Assembly (NCBI RefSeq): GCF_003852525.1
Contig: NZ_QAJL01000001.1
Span: 1,513,133-1,577,132 of the forward strand
Reading direction: 5' to 3'
Source of the DNA: Pedobacter sp. KBW06
Lineage (GTDB): Bacteria > Bacteroidota > Bacteroidia > Sphingobacteriales > Sphingobacteriaceae
Length of the DNA stretch: 64,000 bases
Shown in pieces: positions 25,835-35,039 of this stretch. The stretch's first letter is position 1, and each line of letters starts with the position of its first letter. Under the pieces are notes generated by a model. It made no database searches and was not told the origin of the DNA. It worked only from the letters and a program-made list of their open reading frames with translations. The translations under genes were made by a program, and so were the position numbers.

Positions 25835-26971
25835 ATGAAAAAACTAATACTCCTCGCATTGAGCAGCATTCCGGTATGGGCATGGGGGCAAACTTCATTT
25901 CACATCAAGGGTAACTTTAAAGATTCCGGAACCACAGGAACCGTTTACCTGATGTACCAGAAGCAAGGCAGGAACAATGTAGACAGTTTGCCGGTTACTG
26001 CCGGAAAATTTGAATTCTCCGGACAGGTTACAGAACTGCAGCCAGCGCTACTGACCTTCAAGGCTAAAAACACCTCAGGCCTGGCGCAAAAAGAGCAGCC
26101 TGATGAAAGAAGAATCTTCCTTAATGAGGAAAAACTGACCATAGTGATCAAAGATTCGATCAAAACCGCAGCGCTCAAAGGTTCTTCTGTTAACCAGGAA
26201 ATGGTCAGGTACGAACAATTTATGGCCAGGCCGGATGCAGCCTTGAATGCGCTTGATCTTAGTTATCAGAAAGCATCGGCAGCACAGAGAAAAGACTCCG
26301 CTTTTAGGGCAGCAATGGAAGAAAAGAGGAGTATTGCGCTCAAAGCGCAGGAAATGCTGCAGAGAAAATACATCAAACAAAACCCGGATTCGTACTTCAG
26401 CCTTCTTTCGCTCTATGATATTGCGGGAAGTGAGATTGATCCGGTACAGGTTGCCCCTTTATTTGACCTGCTGTCTGCAAGGCAAAAAAACAGCAAACAC
26501 GGAAAACTTTTAAGTGAAAACATCGCGGCCGCGCGTACCATCATGATTGGGGCAACTGCTCCGGATTTTATTCAGAACAACACAGACAACCAACCGGTAA
26601 AACTTTCTTCTTTCAGAGGAAAATACCTGCTCCTTGATTTCTGGGCATCCTGGTGCCGTCCCTGCAGGGCAGAGAACCCAAATCTCGTTAAAGCCTATGC
26701 ACAGTTTAAAGACAAAAACTTCAGTATCCTCGGAGTCTCTGTAGATGCCGAAAAAGACCGGGAAAAATGGCTTGCCGCGATTGAAAAAGATGGCCTGAGC
26801 TGGACTCAGGTGATCGCGCCGAGTTCGGAAAAAGGCAATGCCGGAAAGCTATATTCCATCAAAAGTATCCCTTCAAACTTCCTGATTGACCCTCAGGGAA
26901 AAATAATTGCTAAAAATTTGAGGGGAAAAGAACTGGAAAAGGTGCTTGCAGATTTAATTGGAAAGATATAG
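25835..26971 (+). CDS. TlpA-like thioredoxin with DUF4369 domain (first copy)
   Basis: An exported thiol-disulfide oxidoreductase of 378 residues. The signal peptide (about 1-19, ends AWGQ) is followed by a DUF4369 domain (about 21-120) and a helical linker. The thioredoxin/AhpC-TSA domain starts near 236, with the active site WCRPC (C274, C277) in DFWASWCRPCRAENP and the cis-Pro loop SIPSNFLIDP. Such proteins keep periplasmic or outer-membrane thiols reduced. Its promoter element matches that of the circuit B fecR, so it probably belongs to that ECF regulon although it precedes the sigma gene. Confidence 0.88.
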   Translation: MKKLILLALSSIPVWAWGQTSFHIKGNFKDSGTTGTVYLMYQKQGRNNVDSLPVTAGKFEFSGQVTELQPALLTFKAKNTSGLAQKEQPDERRIFLNEEKLTIVIKDSIKTAALKGSSVNQEMVRYEQFMARPDAALNALDLSYQKASAAQRKDSAFRAAMEEKRSIALKAQEMLQRKYIKQNPDSYFSLLSLYDIAGSEIDPVQVAPLFDLLSARQKNSKHGKLLSENIAAARTIMIGATAPDFIQNNTDNQPVKLSSFRGKYLLLDFWASWCRPCRAENPNLVKAYAQFKDKNFSILGVSVDAEKDREKWLAAIEKDGLSWTQVIAPSSEKGNAGKLYSIKSIPSNFLIDPQGKIIAKNLRGKELEKVLADLIGKI

Positions 26972-27115
26972 CCCGCTAAACGATTCACAAAGCAATTGTA
27001 ATTTTACCTTTATTTTTTTAAAAGAAGTATTAAATAAGCATCATTGAGTATTTATCAGCCCCTCAATAATGTCTTTAAAAGATAGATCTCCTCTGGTCAA
27101 TTTTGCGAAGAAGGG

Positions 27116-27146
27116 TTCCGTTATACATCGTATAGCGGAATTTTTT
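27116..27146 (+). terminator. Intrinsic terminator after the first tlpA-like gene
   Basis: TTCCGTTATAC (27116-27126) and GTATAGCGGAA (27130-27140) pair along 11 bp with one wobble and a 3-nt loop, followed by six T. It separates tlpA from the sigma gene 41 nt further on. Confidence 0.85.
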
Positions 27147-27187
27147 GCGTAAATTAATGCTATCCCAACTTATTAGGCCGAGCCATT

Positions 27188-27700
27188 ATGTACGTGCAGT
27201 TTGAACAACTTTTCCGTGACCACTATAAAACACTTTGTTATTATGCCAATATCGTTACTAAAGATATGGAGGTTGCAGAGGATGTGGTTCAGGATGTTTT
27301 TGTCAAATGCTGGTCGGCCATTCAAAATGAAAAACTGGAAATTCAGCAGGAACATTATCTGTACCGTTCCGTTAAGAATGCAGCATTGAACTATATCAAA
27401 TCAAAAAACATCAGACAGAATTATGCGAATGCACAGGAAGCAGGGCATACCGAGGCATCGACAGACAGCGACACTTTAGTAGCTGCAGAAACCAGGGAAC
27501 GCATTATGGAAGCCATAGACCAGCTCCCTCCTCAATGCAGGAAAGTACTGATCCTTTGCGTGCTGGAAGACAAGAGTTATAAAGAGGCCGCCGCTGCGCT
27601 GGGAATTTCTGTAAACACCGTTAAATCACAAATGACCAAGGCTTTTTCTATCCTTAGACCCCGCTTAAAAGACCTCACCGTCCTCATTTACTTCCTTTAA
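27188..27700 (+). CDS. ECF sigma factor, circuit B
   Basis: A 170-residue sigma-70 family ECF protein. Region 2 has YANIVTKDMEVAEDVVQDVFVKCW and region 4 has LPPQCRKVLILCVLEDKSYKEAAAALGISVNTVKSQ. It is a different lineage from the sigma factor of circuit A: only the general family pattern is shared. The fecR gene follows after 67 nt, separated by a conserved promoter-like element, so fecR-susC-susD is probably transcribed by this sigma factor while the sigma gene has its own promoter. Confidence 0.92.
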   Translation: MYVQFEQLFRDHYKTLCYYANIVTKDMEVAEDVVQDVFVKCWSAIQNEKLEIQQEHYLYRSVKNAALNYIKSKNIRQNYANAQEAGHTEASTDSDTLVAAETRERIMEAIDQLPPQCRKVLILCVLEDKSYKEAAAALGISVNTVKSQMTKAFSILRPRLKDLTVLIYFL

Positions 27701-27729
27701 ATTATTCTGTAAAAAAAAATTAAATCTGA

Positions 27730-27758
27730 CATCACCCTTTTTTCCGGCTGAGTTGTCA
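27730..27758 (+). promoter_or_regulatory. ECF-type promoter element, copy 2 (upstream of fecR, circuit B)
   Basis: Same 29-bp block as at 25785, differing only at two adjacent positions. It ends 9 nt before the first fecR ATG (27768) and 18 nt before the second (27777). The second start would match the spacing at the tlpA-like gene better. Confidence 0.65.
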
Positions 27759-27767
27759 AGGTAGTAT

Positions 27768-28970
27768 ATGAAGGATATGAACGCGGAAGAAAAGGCAAAA
27801 ATGCAGGATTTAATGATCAGAAGTATCACTGCTGATCCTCTGACTGTGCAGGAGCAAAAGGAATTGTCGGACTGGTTAAACCTGGAGCCAGGGAACAGGC
27901 AGGAATACGATGACCTTTTAACTTTCCGCAGCCTGATTAAACAGGAACAGGTAAATGCTCCTGATGTAGACCAGGCATGGGGAAAGGTCTCGCAAAGGAT
28001 TGGTGCCCCTCTCCGGTCTCCGTTAAAAATCTCCTTATTCTCTGGCTGGCTAAAATATGCAGCCATTTTGGTGCTCCTCTCTACTGTCGGCCTGCTGGTA
28101 TCCCGCAACTTCTATTCCGGACCAGGCAGTAAGCCTGAGCAGACACTTGCTGCGGTAAAGCCGGGTAGCCACCATGCAGAACTGATTCTTCCCAATGGTG
28201 AACACGTAAAACTACAGGACCAGGCACCTTTAAACATTTCGGGAGATCAAAATGCACTCGTTGCCAGAAACAAGGGGAATATCTTAGTCTACGCAACAGG
28301 TGTTGGTCAGGAGGGTTATCATAAACTAATTGTACCTGAAGGGGCCCAATATGAGATCATCCTTCCTGATAAAAGTCATGCCTGGGTGAATTCGGGCTCT
28401 GAACTGACCTACCGGATTGATTTCAACAATTCGGCTATCCGGGAAGTGAAGCTTGTTGGAGAAGCCTATTTTAAAGTCGCCAAGGATAAAAAACATCCTT
28501 TTATTGTGAAAACAGACCATATGGATGTGGAAGCAGTAGGTACCGCTTTCAATGTCATCGCCTATAAAGGAGCGGATTACACAGAAACCGCACTCGTTGA
28601 AGGAATTGTCAATGTGACCGATAAACAAGGAAACAAGCAACGCATGCTTGCGGGTTCTAAGATCAGGATCAGTAATAAAAAGATCAACACCTTACCGGGA
28701 CTGGAAAAAACAAGCCTTGCTTACGATGACTACGCCTGGAAAGATGGTGTTTTCGTCTTTGACAACATGCCTTTGGAACAAATCTGCGAGCAGATCAGCC
28801 GTTGGTACCGCGTTAAAATCGTCTTCAGCAATGATGGGGCGAGGAAACTCCACTTTACCGGCTCCATGCAAAAAGACAAACCATTGTCTACAGTGCTCAG
28901 GTTTATCAGCACCTCTACAAACGTAAAATTCGAATTCAAAAACAGTACGCTCTATATCACGAAACCCTAA
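27768..28970 (+). CDS. FecR-family anti-sigma factor, circuit B
   Basis: A 400-residue inner-membrane anti-sigma protein. The cytosolic N-terminus (about 1-85) includes LTVQEQKELSDWLNLEPGNRQEYDDL, then a TM helix (about 90-108). In the periplasm the FecR domain has VPEGAQYEIILPDKSHAWVNSGSELTY in two parts, GEAYFKV and MDVEAVGTAFNVIAY, and the C-terminal DUF4974-like part has MPLEQICEQISRWYRVKIVF. The start may be ATG 27777, given the promoter position. The susC-like gene follows after 26 nt. Confidence 0.92.
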   Translation: MKDMNAEEKAKMQDLMIRSITADPLTVQEQKELSDWLNLEPGNRQEYDDLLTFRSLIKQEQVNAPDVDQAWGKVSQRIGAPLRSPLKISLFSGWLKYAAILVLLSTVGLLVSRNFYSGPGSKPEQTLAAVKPGSHHAELILPNGEHVKLQDQAPLNISGDQNALVARNKGNILVYATGVGQEGYHKLIVPEGAQYEIILPDKSHAWVNSGSELTYRIDFNNSAIREVKLVGEAYFKVAKDKKHPFIVKTDHMDVEAVGTAFNVIAYKGADYTETALVEGIVNVTDKQGNKQRMLAGSKIRISNKKINTLPGLEKTSLAYDDYAWKDGVFVFDNMPLEQICEQISRWYRVKIVFSNDGARKLHFTGSMQKDKPLSTVLRFISTSTNVKFEFKNSTLYITKP

Positions 28971-28996
28971 TACCTAAACCACCTAACCACCAAACT

Positions 28997-31900
28997 ATGA
29001 ACCAAACCTTTACCAGAAAAAGGCCTTTACGCCGTTTATTGCCACTTTTTAAATTTATTTTTTTCTTTTACCTTATTTTCATCTGCATCTTCCCTGCCAG
29101 TGCCTATGCACAGGGCATGAAGTTTAGCATCTCTGCCAAACGCATCACTGTACTGGAAGTATTCAGGATCATGAAGCTGCAGCACCAGGAACTGGGCTTC
29201 TTTTACAACAACGATCTTTTTGACCCGACCAGAAGAGTAGACGTAAATGTAGCCGATGCTTCACTCGATGAGCTCATGGCCATTGTACTTGGCGGAAAGT
29301 ACGGTTATGAACTTGTAGAAGACCATGTGGTCATTAAGCCATTGCAAAAAAACAATGTACCGCAGCAGGTTTCCAGGCAGACTGTAACAGGTATCGTAGT
29401 AGACAAAGATGGGATTCCATTGTCTCAGGTATTGATCAGGGCATTACAGGCAAAAACCAGCGCAACCACAGATGTTAGCGGAAGGTTTATCATCAGAACC
29501 AATGAGGATGACGTTTTATCATTCAATTACCTTGGGTGTAAGAAACAGGAAGTCAGTGTAAAAGGCAAAAACAACCTGAACATCACCATGCAGGAAGATG
29601 TCTCCTTTTTAACAGAAGTATTGGTTACCGGATATCAGACTTTATCCCGTAAAAATGCGCCGGGATCTTATGTTATCGTGGATAGAAAAGAACTGGAAGT
29701 CAGAAACAACAGAACCATTGAAGGCATGCTGGAAGGCCTGGTTCCGGGACTAAGCGTTTATAAGGGTGGCAACGGATTAAACGACCTGCGCATCCGCGGA
29801 GGAAGTTCTTTGCGTGCAGGAACACAACCGCTGATTGTGATCGACGGATTTGTGAGCACCATCTTTCCGGACATCAACGAAATAGATAATGTATCGGTAC
29901 TTAAAGATGCTGCTGCATCTGCGGTATGGGGTTCGCAGGCAGCGAATGGGGTGATTGTCATCACCACTAAGAAAGGCAAAACCGGCAATGTACAGATCAA
30001 CTATTCCGGCAATGCCCGCATGATGAACCAACCGGATTACGACAAACTACACCGTGCAGATGCCGCCGCTTTAATCGATTATCAGAAGGAACAATACGAC
30101 AGAGGTTATATCGAAGCTCAGATCTTTGATGGCTCAAAATCGGGCTATTCTCCTTCCATCGGAATTTTCAACGACTATAACCGTGCTGGAGGAATCAGCC
30201 TGGAAGAACGTGACAGAAGGCTGGCTGCCCTCGCTGGCCTGTCCAATAAAGATCAGATCGACAATTTGCTGTTGCGCCCTAGCCTTAGTCAAAGCCATTT
30301 TCTTTCCTTTTCAGGAGGATCAGACAAGATGCAGTATTTTCTGTCCGGGAACTATAAAAACGAGCAGGCAGGAACAGTTGGCACCGGCTCAGATGCCTTG
30401 ACCTTAAATTCAAGAAACACCTATAAACTGGCTACTTTCCTCGATCTGCGTACCGACCTTTCGGCCAATTATATTTCTGCTAAAACAGGATATCCTGACA
30501 TAGATGGCAAGATCAGGGCATTGATGCCTTATCAGATGTTACAGGATCCTCAGGGCAATTATATTTATGATTATAGCGGTTTTAATAAAATAGAAAACGA
30601 CAGACTTAAAGCCTCCGGCTACCTGGACAACGGTTTTAACCTTCTGGAAGAAAATCGCAAGGCCAGGAATAATGCATCCGGATGGGGACTAAGAACCAGG
30701 GTTGGTGCCGACTGGAAAATCCTTAAAGGATTGAGTCTTTCCAATGATTTCATGTACGAAAAAACGACCAACGACAGCAGAAATTTAATGGCGGAAAACG
30801 GATATGACGTACGTAGCCTGGTGAATCGCCTTACTTCTACAGATGCCAATGGCAAACTGGTTTTCAATATCCCTAAGGGTGATGTATTGGATTTCAGGAA
30901 TTCAGCTTACAGCAATTATGCTTTACGTAACCAATTCAACTATACGAATACCTTTAAAGAAAAACACTACCTCAATGTCATCGGTGGATTTGATTTGCGA
31001 AAATCGGTAAATCAGAGCAACAAAAACCGCCGTCTTGGCTATAACGATGAACTATTGACCGGTCAAAACATTGATGCTAAACTTTTAGCCGCCCAGGGGA
31101 TTATCTGGTGGAACGGAGAACGCAATAAGTATGATCCGGCCACATACGAAGGATTTGAATTCAGGGATACCCGGGAATATTCCTTCTACTCCACGCTGGC
31201 TTATACCTATGATGACCGCTATACCCTGAGCGGAAGTTACAGGACAGATCACTCCAACTTATTCGGCGCAGATCCGAAGTTCAGAAAAACACCACTATGG
31301 TCTGTTGGCGGAAGCTGGAACATCAGTAATGAACATTTCTTCCATAATCATATCCAAAGCATTTCTAACCTGCGTTTACGTGGAAGCTACGGTTTAACGG
31401 GAAATTTCGACCGGAGCAATTCTACGACGACCTTCCTCGTTGCCAACCGTTTTTTTAATACCATTGCCAATGACTACGTTGCCCGTCTGCAAACCCCTCC
31501 TAATCCTAAATTACGCTGGGAACGTTCAGAAACTTTTAACCTGGGTGCAGATATCGGATTGTTAAATAACCGTTTCTCTCTTTCCTTAGACTATTACCGG
31601 AAATTCAGTTACGACCTGCTGGGAAGTCAGGATCTTGATCCTACTGTTGGTCTGACCACAGCAACGATCAATGCGGCCAGCATGATTAACCGGGGAATTG
31701 AACTGAACTTAAAGGCTGATGTATTTAGCGCTGGTGATTTTAAATGGAACAGTGCATTTAACCTGGCCTACAATAAAAACAGAATCACGGAAAACAACCT
31801 GATCGAAAGCAGTGCCTCCATTTCAAGAACCAGTGGCAGAGACATCTTCCTTAAAGGCTATGAACGGGAGTCGGTATGGAGTTACAAATGGGCCGGGCTG

Positions 31901-32500
31901 GACAATACCGGAAGACCGCAAACGTATGACGCAAACGGAAACAAAATATACATTCCAAATATAGGTTCTCTTGAGTACAGCGGCACATACAGACCTAAAG
32001 TAAGCGGCGGCTGGACCAATAGCTTTAGCTATAAAGGATTTGAGGCGATGATTTTCCTGGCATTTAACTATGGCCATGTGACCCGTCGGGAGATGCCAAA
32101 TATGTATGGATACGATTGGAGCGGCAGCTACAATGACCAGATCAGCAACAGGTGGCGCAAACCTGGAGATGAACAGTTTACCGAAATACCTGCAATTCCG
32201 GGATTTGAAAACCTGAGTGATGATTATTCCAGAGTTGCGACCTTATCCAGCAACAGCATCATTAATGCTTCATTCGTCAGGTTGCGGGAAGTACAGTTCG
32301 GTTATCGTTTAAATCCAGGAATGTTAAAAAGGACTCCTTTTAAAGCGGTCAGAGTGGTCGCTCAAATGAACAACCTGTATCTGTTCAAGGCCAACAAGTA
32401 TGGCATTGATCCTGAAGCCGTAAGAATGGGTTCAGGAGGTTACACTTATGCCTTGCCAGAGCCCATCATTACTACTATCGGTCTTAACATTAGTCTTTAA
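28997..32500 (+). CDS. SusC/RagA-type TonB-linked outer-membrane transporter, circuit B
   Basis: A 1167-residue outer-membrane importer. Order: signal region (about 1-39, ends YAQG), STN domain (about 41-110), carboxypeptidase-regulatory-like domain (about 128-205), plug (about 215-340) with the SusC hallmarks GLVPGLSVYKGG, LRIRGGSS, PLIVIDG and NGVIVITTKKGKTG, then a 22-strand-type barrel. The STN domain shows it also signals to FecR. It is followed by a SusD gene after 20 nt. No glycoside hydrolase is nearby; the linked thioredoxin and amidohydrolase genes argue against a simple glycan locus. Confidence 0.94.
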   Translation: MNQTFTRKRPLRRLLPLFKFIFFFYLIFICIFPASAYAQGMKFSISAKRITVLEVFRIMKLQHQELGFFYNNDLFDPTRRVDVNVADASLDELMAIVLGGKYGYELVEDHVVIKPLQKNNVPQQVSRQTVTGIVVDKDGIPLSQVLIRALQAKTSATTDVSGRFIIRTNEDDVLSFNYLGCKKQEVSVKGKNNLNITMQEDVSFLTEVLVTGYQTLSRKNAPGSYVIVDRKELEVRNNRTIEGMLEGLVPGLSVYKGGNGLNDLRIRGGSSLRAGTQPLIVIDGFVSTIFPDINEIDNVSVLKDAAASAVWGSQAANGVIVITTKKGKTGNVQINYSGNARMMNQPDYDKLHRADAAALIDYQKEQYDRGYIEAQIFDGSKSGYSPSIGIFNDYNRAGGISLEERDRRLAALAGLSNKDQIDNLLLRPSLSQSHFLSFSGGSDKMQYFLSGNYKNEQAGTVGTGSDALTLNSRNTYKLATFLDLRTDLSANYISAKTGYPDIDGKIRALMPYQMLQDPQGNYIYDYSGFNKIENDRLKASGYLDNGFNLLEENRKARNNASGWGLRTRVGADWKILKGLSLSNDFMYEKTTNDSRNLMAENGYDVRSLVNRLTSTDANGKLVFNIPKGDVLDFRNSAYSNYALRNQFNYTNTFKEKHYLNVIGGFDLRKSVNQSNKNRRLGYNDELLTGQNIDAKLLAAQGIIWWNGERNKYDPATYEGFEFRDTREYSFYSTLAYTYDDRYTLSGSYRTDHSNLFGADPKFRKTPLWSVGGSWNISNEHFFHNHIQSISNLRLRGSYGLTGNFDRSNSTTTFLVANRFFNTIANDYVARLQTPPNPKLRWERSETFNLGADIGLLNNRFSLSLDYYRKFSYDLLGSQDLDPTVGLTTATINAASMINRGIELNLKADVFSAGDFKWNSAFNLAYNKNRITENNLIESSASISRTSGRDIFLKGYERESVWSYKWAGLDNTGRPQTYDANGNKIYIPNIGSLEYSGTYRPKVSGGWTNSFSYKGFEAMIFLAFNYGHVTRREMPNMYGYDWSGSYNDQISNRWRKPGDEQFTEIPAIPGFENLSDDYSRVATLSSNSIINASFVRLREVQFGYRLNPGMLKRTPFKAVRVVAQMNNLYLFKANKYGIDPEAVRMGSGGYTYALPEPIITTIGLNISL

Positions 32501-32520
32501 ATCATTAAATCAACCACAAG

Positions 32521-33918
32521 ATGAAAGCATCAAACTATTTACTGATGAAACCATACTGCTTCCTGATCTTACTTGCTTTAAGCCTTAGTGGCTGCAAGAA
32601 GTTCCTGGACGTTACCCCCAAAGGAAAGTTTATTCCCAAATACATCAAAGACTATGAGGAGCTGGCCGCCAACCCCTCATTTGCCTCCAACAGCAATGCG
32701 CTTTTAGAGCGGTTATCAGACAACACCTACCTCAGCGATGCCAGGATATTGGCTTCGCTGACTTCCAACACCACGAAAGCTTATAAATGGCTGCCTGAAT
32801 TATATATAGAAACAGAAACCGATGGTGGCTGGGATCCGATGTACAACAACATTTATAACGCCAATATCATCCTTCAGGATGTCGAAAAACTCGAAGATGG
32901 CACAGCAACCCAGCGCAATGAAGTACTTGGGGATGCCCATTTTAACCGCGCTTATGCCTACTGGAGCCTGATTAACATCTATGCCAAAGATTATGAAGCA
33001 TCAACAGCAGGGACTGATCCGGGGGTTCCGCTCCTGACGGTTCCGGACCTGGAAGCCAAGCCAAAAAGGGCTACTGTTGCTGCAGTCTATGAACTCATTC
33101 TAAAAGATTTGCTGCTGGCAAAAGATCAGCTTCCTGAGGTTGCAAAAAATGTATACAGGAATGATAAAACTGCAGCACTGGCACTCCTGGCAAGGGTATA
33201 CCAGAGTATGGACAACTATAGGGAAGCAACACAATATGCCAGACTTACTTTACAGAAAAAGAACACCTTACTGGATTTCAACACACTCAGCTTTAAAGAT
33301 CCATTGAAACCATATGGCGGGATTAACGGCATGTCTGTTGTATACCTCTTCCCGGAAATGATCTCTTATAAAGTTACCGGTTTCGGAACTATTCTGACAA
33401 GATCATCGATTTCCCCGGATTTTTTAAGCATCCTCGGCACTAAAGATTTGCGCTATGTGTTCAACTTCACAAAGCTGGAAACCAACGGAAAACCGACTAC
33501 TGAACCCTACCCTTTATACCTGAATACCGAGCTCTCTTTCAATATCGGTGTTCCGGAAATGATGCTCATCGCCGCAGAAGGCGAAGCCCGGGGTGGCCAG
33601 ATTGCTCCGGCATTAAGCTTACTGAATGATTTAAGAAAGAAAAGGTTTAAGCCTGCCGACTATGCAGACCTGACTGCTGCAACCGCCGATGAGGCCCTGA
33701 AACTCGTGATCGACGAACGCAGAAGAGAGCTTTTTGGTAAAGGACTGCGCTGGTTTGACATGAGGCGGCTAGACAACGACAGTCGCTTTAAACGGAATTA
33801 CACCAGGGGGAATACTGCCGAGACCTATCAATTACTTGCCGGTTCTAAGAATTTTGTACAGCAGATCCCACCTAAAGTATTGTTACTGAACCCGAATATT
33901 GAACGTAATCCAAGATAA
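32521..33918 (+). CDS. SusD/RagB-type surface lipoprotein
   Basis: A 465-residue ligand-binding lipoprotein that caps the SusC barrel. The signal peptide ends LSLSGC, with the lipid Cys at about residue 25, then the usual KKFLDVTPKGK. TPR-like helices (YNANIILQDVEKL, HFNRAYAYWSLINIYAKDY) and the C-terminal LVIDERRRELFGKGLRWFDMRRL are SusD hallmarks. At 465 residues it is shorter than many glycan SusDs (500-600). It is in the operon sigma / fecR-susC-susD-tlpA-amidohydrolase. The ligand is unknown. Confidence 0.93.
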   Translation: MKASNYLLMKPYCFLILLALSLSGCKKFLDVTPKGKFIPKYIKDYEELAANPSFASNSNALLERLSDNTYLSDARILASLTSNTTKAYKWLPELYIETETDGGWDPMYNNIYNANIILQDVEKLEDGTATQRNEVLGDAHFNRAYAYWSLINIYAKDYEASTAGTDPGVPLLTVPDLEAKPKRATVAAVYELILKDLLLAKDQLPEVAKNVYRNDKTAALALLARVYQSMDNYREATQYARLTLQKKNTLLDFNTLSFKDPLKPYGGINGMSVVYLFPEMISYKVTGFGTILTRSSISPDFLSILGTKDLRYVFNFTKLETNGKPTTEPYPLYLNTELSFNIGVPEMMLIAAEGEARGGQIAPALSLLNDLRKKRFKPADYADLTAATADEALKLVIDERRRELFGKGLRWFDMRRLDNDSRFKRNYTRGNTAETYQLLAGSKNFVQQIPPKVLLLNPNIERNPR

Positions 33919-33926
33919 GACCAGAG

Positions 33927-35039
33927 ATGAAGAACATTCCAATCCTTAGAAGTACAATGCTGGCAGGACTAATGATCCTGATGGCAAAAAATCAGGTATG
34001 CGCACAAACAGGTTACCATATTAATGGAAGAATTGCAGACTTTGATCAGCCTTCAGTTGCCTACCTCTATAAATTTACAGAGAAAGGCCGCGAACTGATT
34101 GACAGTACGACCGTAATTAACGGGACCTTCAAATTTAAAGGCGTAGTCGAGCATCCGCTTTCTGCATCTGTTCAAATCAGGAAGATACGGAGGTCTTTAA
34201 GCTTGCTTCTGGAAAATGAAAACTATCAGCTGCTGATGCAAAGCGACTGGAAAAACAAGGAAGAGATCCATGGTGGAACTCAAATGGGAATCAAAGACAG
34301 TTATGAGGCTGAAACGGCCTCCCTATCCGCGCAGATGAGGGAGATTGCAACGCGTTATGAAAAACTGCCAAAGGAAGATCGCATTAAAGAAGGAGAAGAA
34401 TTGAATACATTAAATGCCAAAGAAATGGACATTAAGTATAAATACATTCGTAAATATCCTTCTTCTCTGGCTGTCCTGCACATCATGAGACCACAATTTG
34501 AAGTGATGAACCTGAAAGAACTTCAGGAGATGAAATCTTTGTTTTCTCCGGAGCTCAGCTACGCTCCTGAATACCAAAAATTACTCCGGCTGTATGATCA
34601 GAAAGCTGCAGCCTCTTTGGTTGGACAGCAGGCACCGGATTTCAGCATTTCTACCCTGGCCGGAAAATCCTTTAACCTATCTGCACTGAAAGGAAAATAT
34701 GTAGTCCTGGATTTCTGGGCCTCCTGGTGTACCCCTTGCCGCGCGGCAAACCAAAAGATAAAACCCATTTACGAACACTATAAAAACAAAGGTTTTGAAA
34801 TGGTTTCGGTTTCTATGGACGACAAAAGGAATCTTTGGGAAAATGCCGTAAAAAAAGATGGGCTTCCATGGATCCAGGTATCAGAACTCAGCGGAATAAA
34901 GGATTCGGCACTGGCTCAAAAATATGGTGTGGTCAGCTTACCCACCGTATTCCTTCTCGATAAAACCGGAAAAGTCATTGCACAGAACATCTCAGAAAAA
35001 GAACTGGAAGAATTACTGAATCACAATTTGAAAAAATAA
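33927..35039 (+). CDS. TlpA-like thioredoxin with DUF4369 domain (second copy)
   Basis: An exported thiol-disulfide oxidoreductase of 370 residues. Signal peptide (about 1-26, ends VCAQ), DUF4369 domain (about 28-125), helical linker, thioredoxin domain from about 232 with active site WCTPC (C268, C271) and cis-Pro loop SLPTVFLLDK. It has the same architecture as the copy at 25.8 kb but is diverged from it. It lies 8 nt after susD and overlaps the amidohydrolase start by one base, so all are cotranscribed. Confidence 0.9.
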   Translation: MKNIPILRSTMLAGLMILMAKNQVCAQTGYHINGRIADFDQPSVAYLYKFTEKGRELIDSTTVINGTFKFKGVVEHPLSASVQIRKIRRSLSLLLENENYQLLMQSDWKNKEEIHGGTQMGIKDSYEAETASLSAQMREIATRYEKLPKEDRIKEGEELNTLNAKEMDIKYKYIRKYPSSLAVLHIMRPQFEVMNLKELQEMKSLFSPELSYAPEYQKLLRLYDQKAAASLVGQQAPDFSISTLAGKSFNLSALKGKYVVLDFWASWCTPCRAANQKIKPIYEHYKNKGFEMVSVSMDDKRNLWENAVKKDGLPWIQVSELSGIKDSALAQKYGVVSLPTVFLLDKTGKVIAQNISEKELEELLNHNLKK

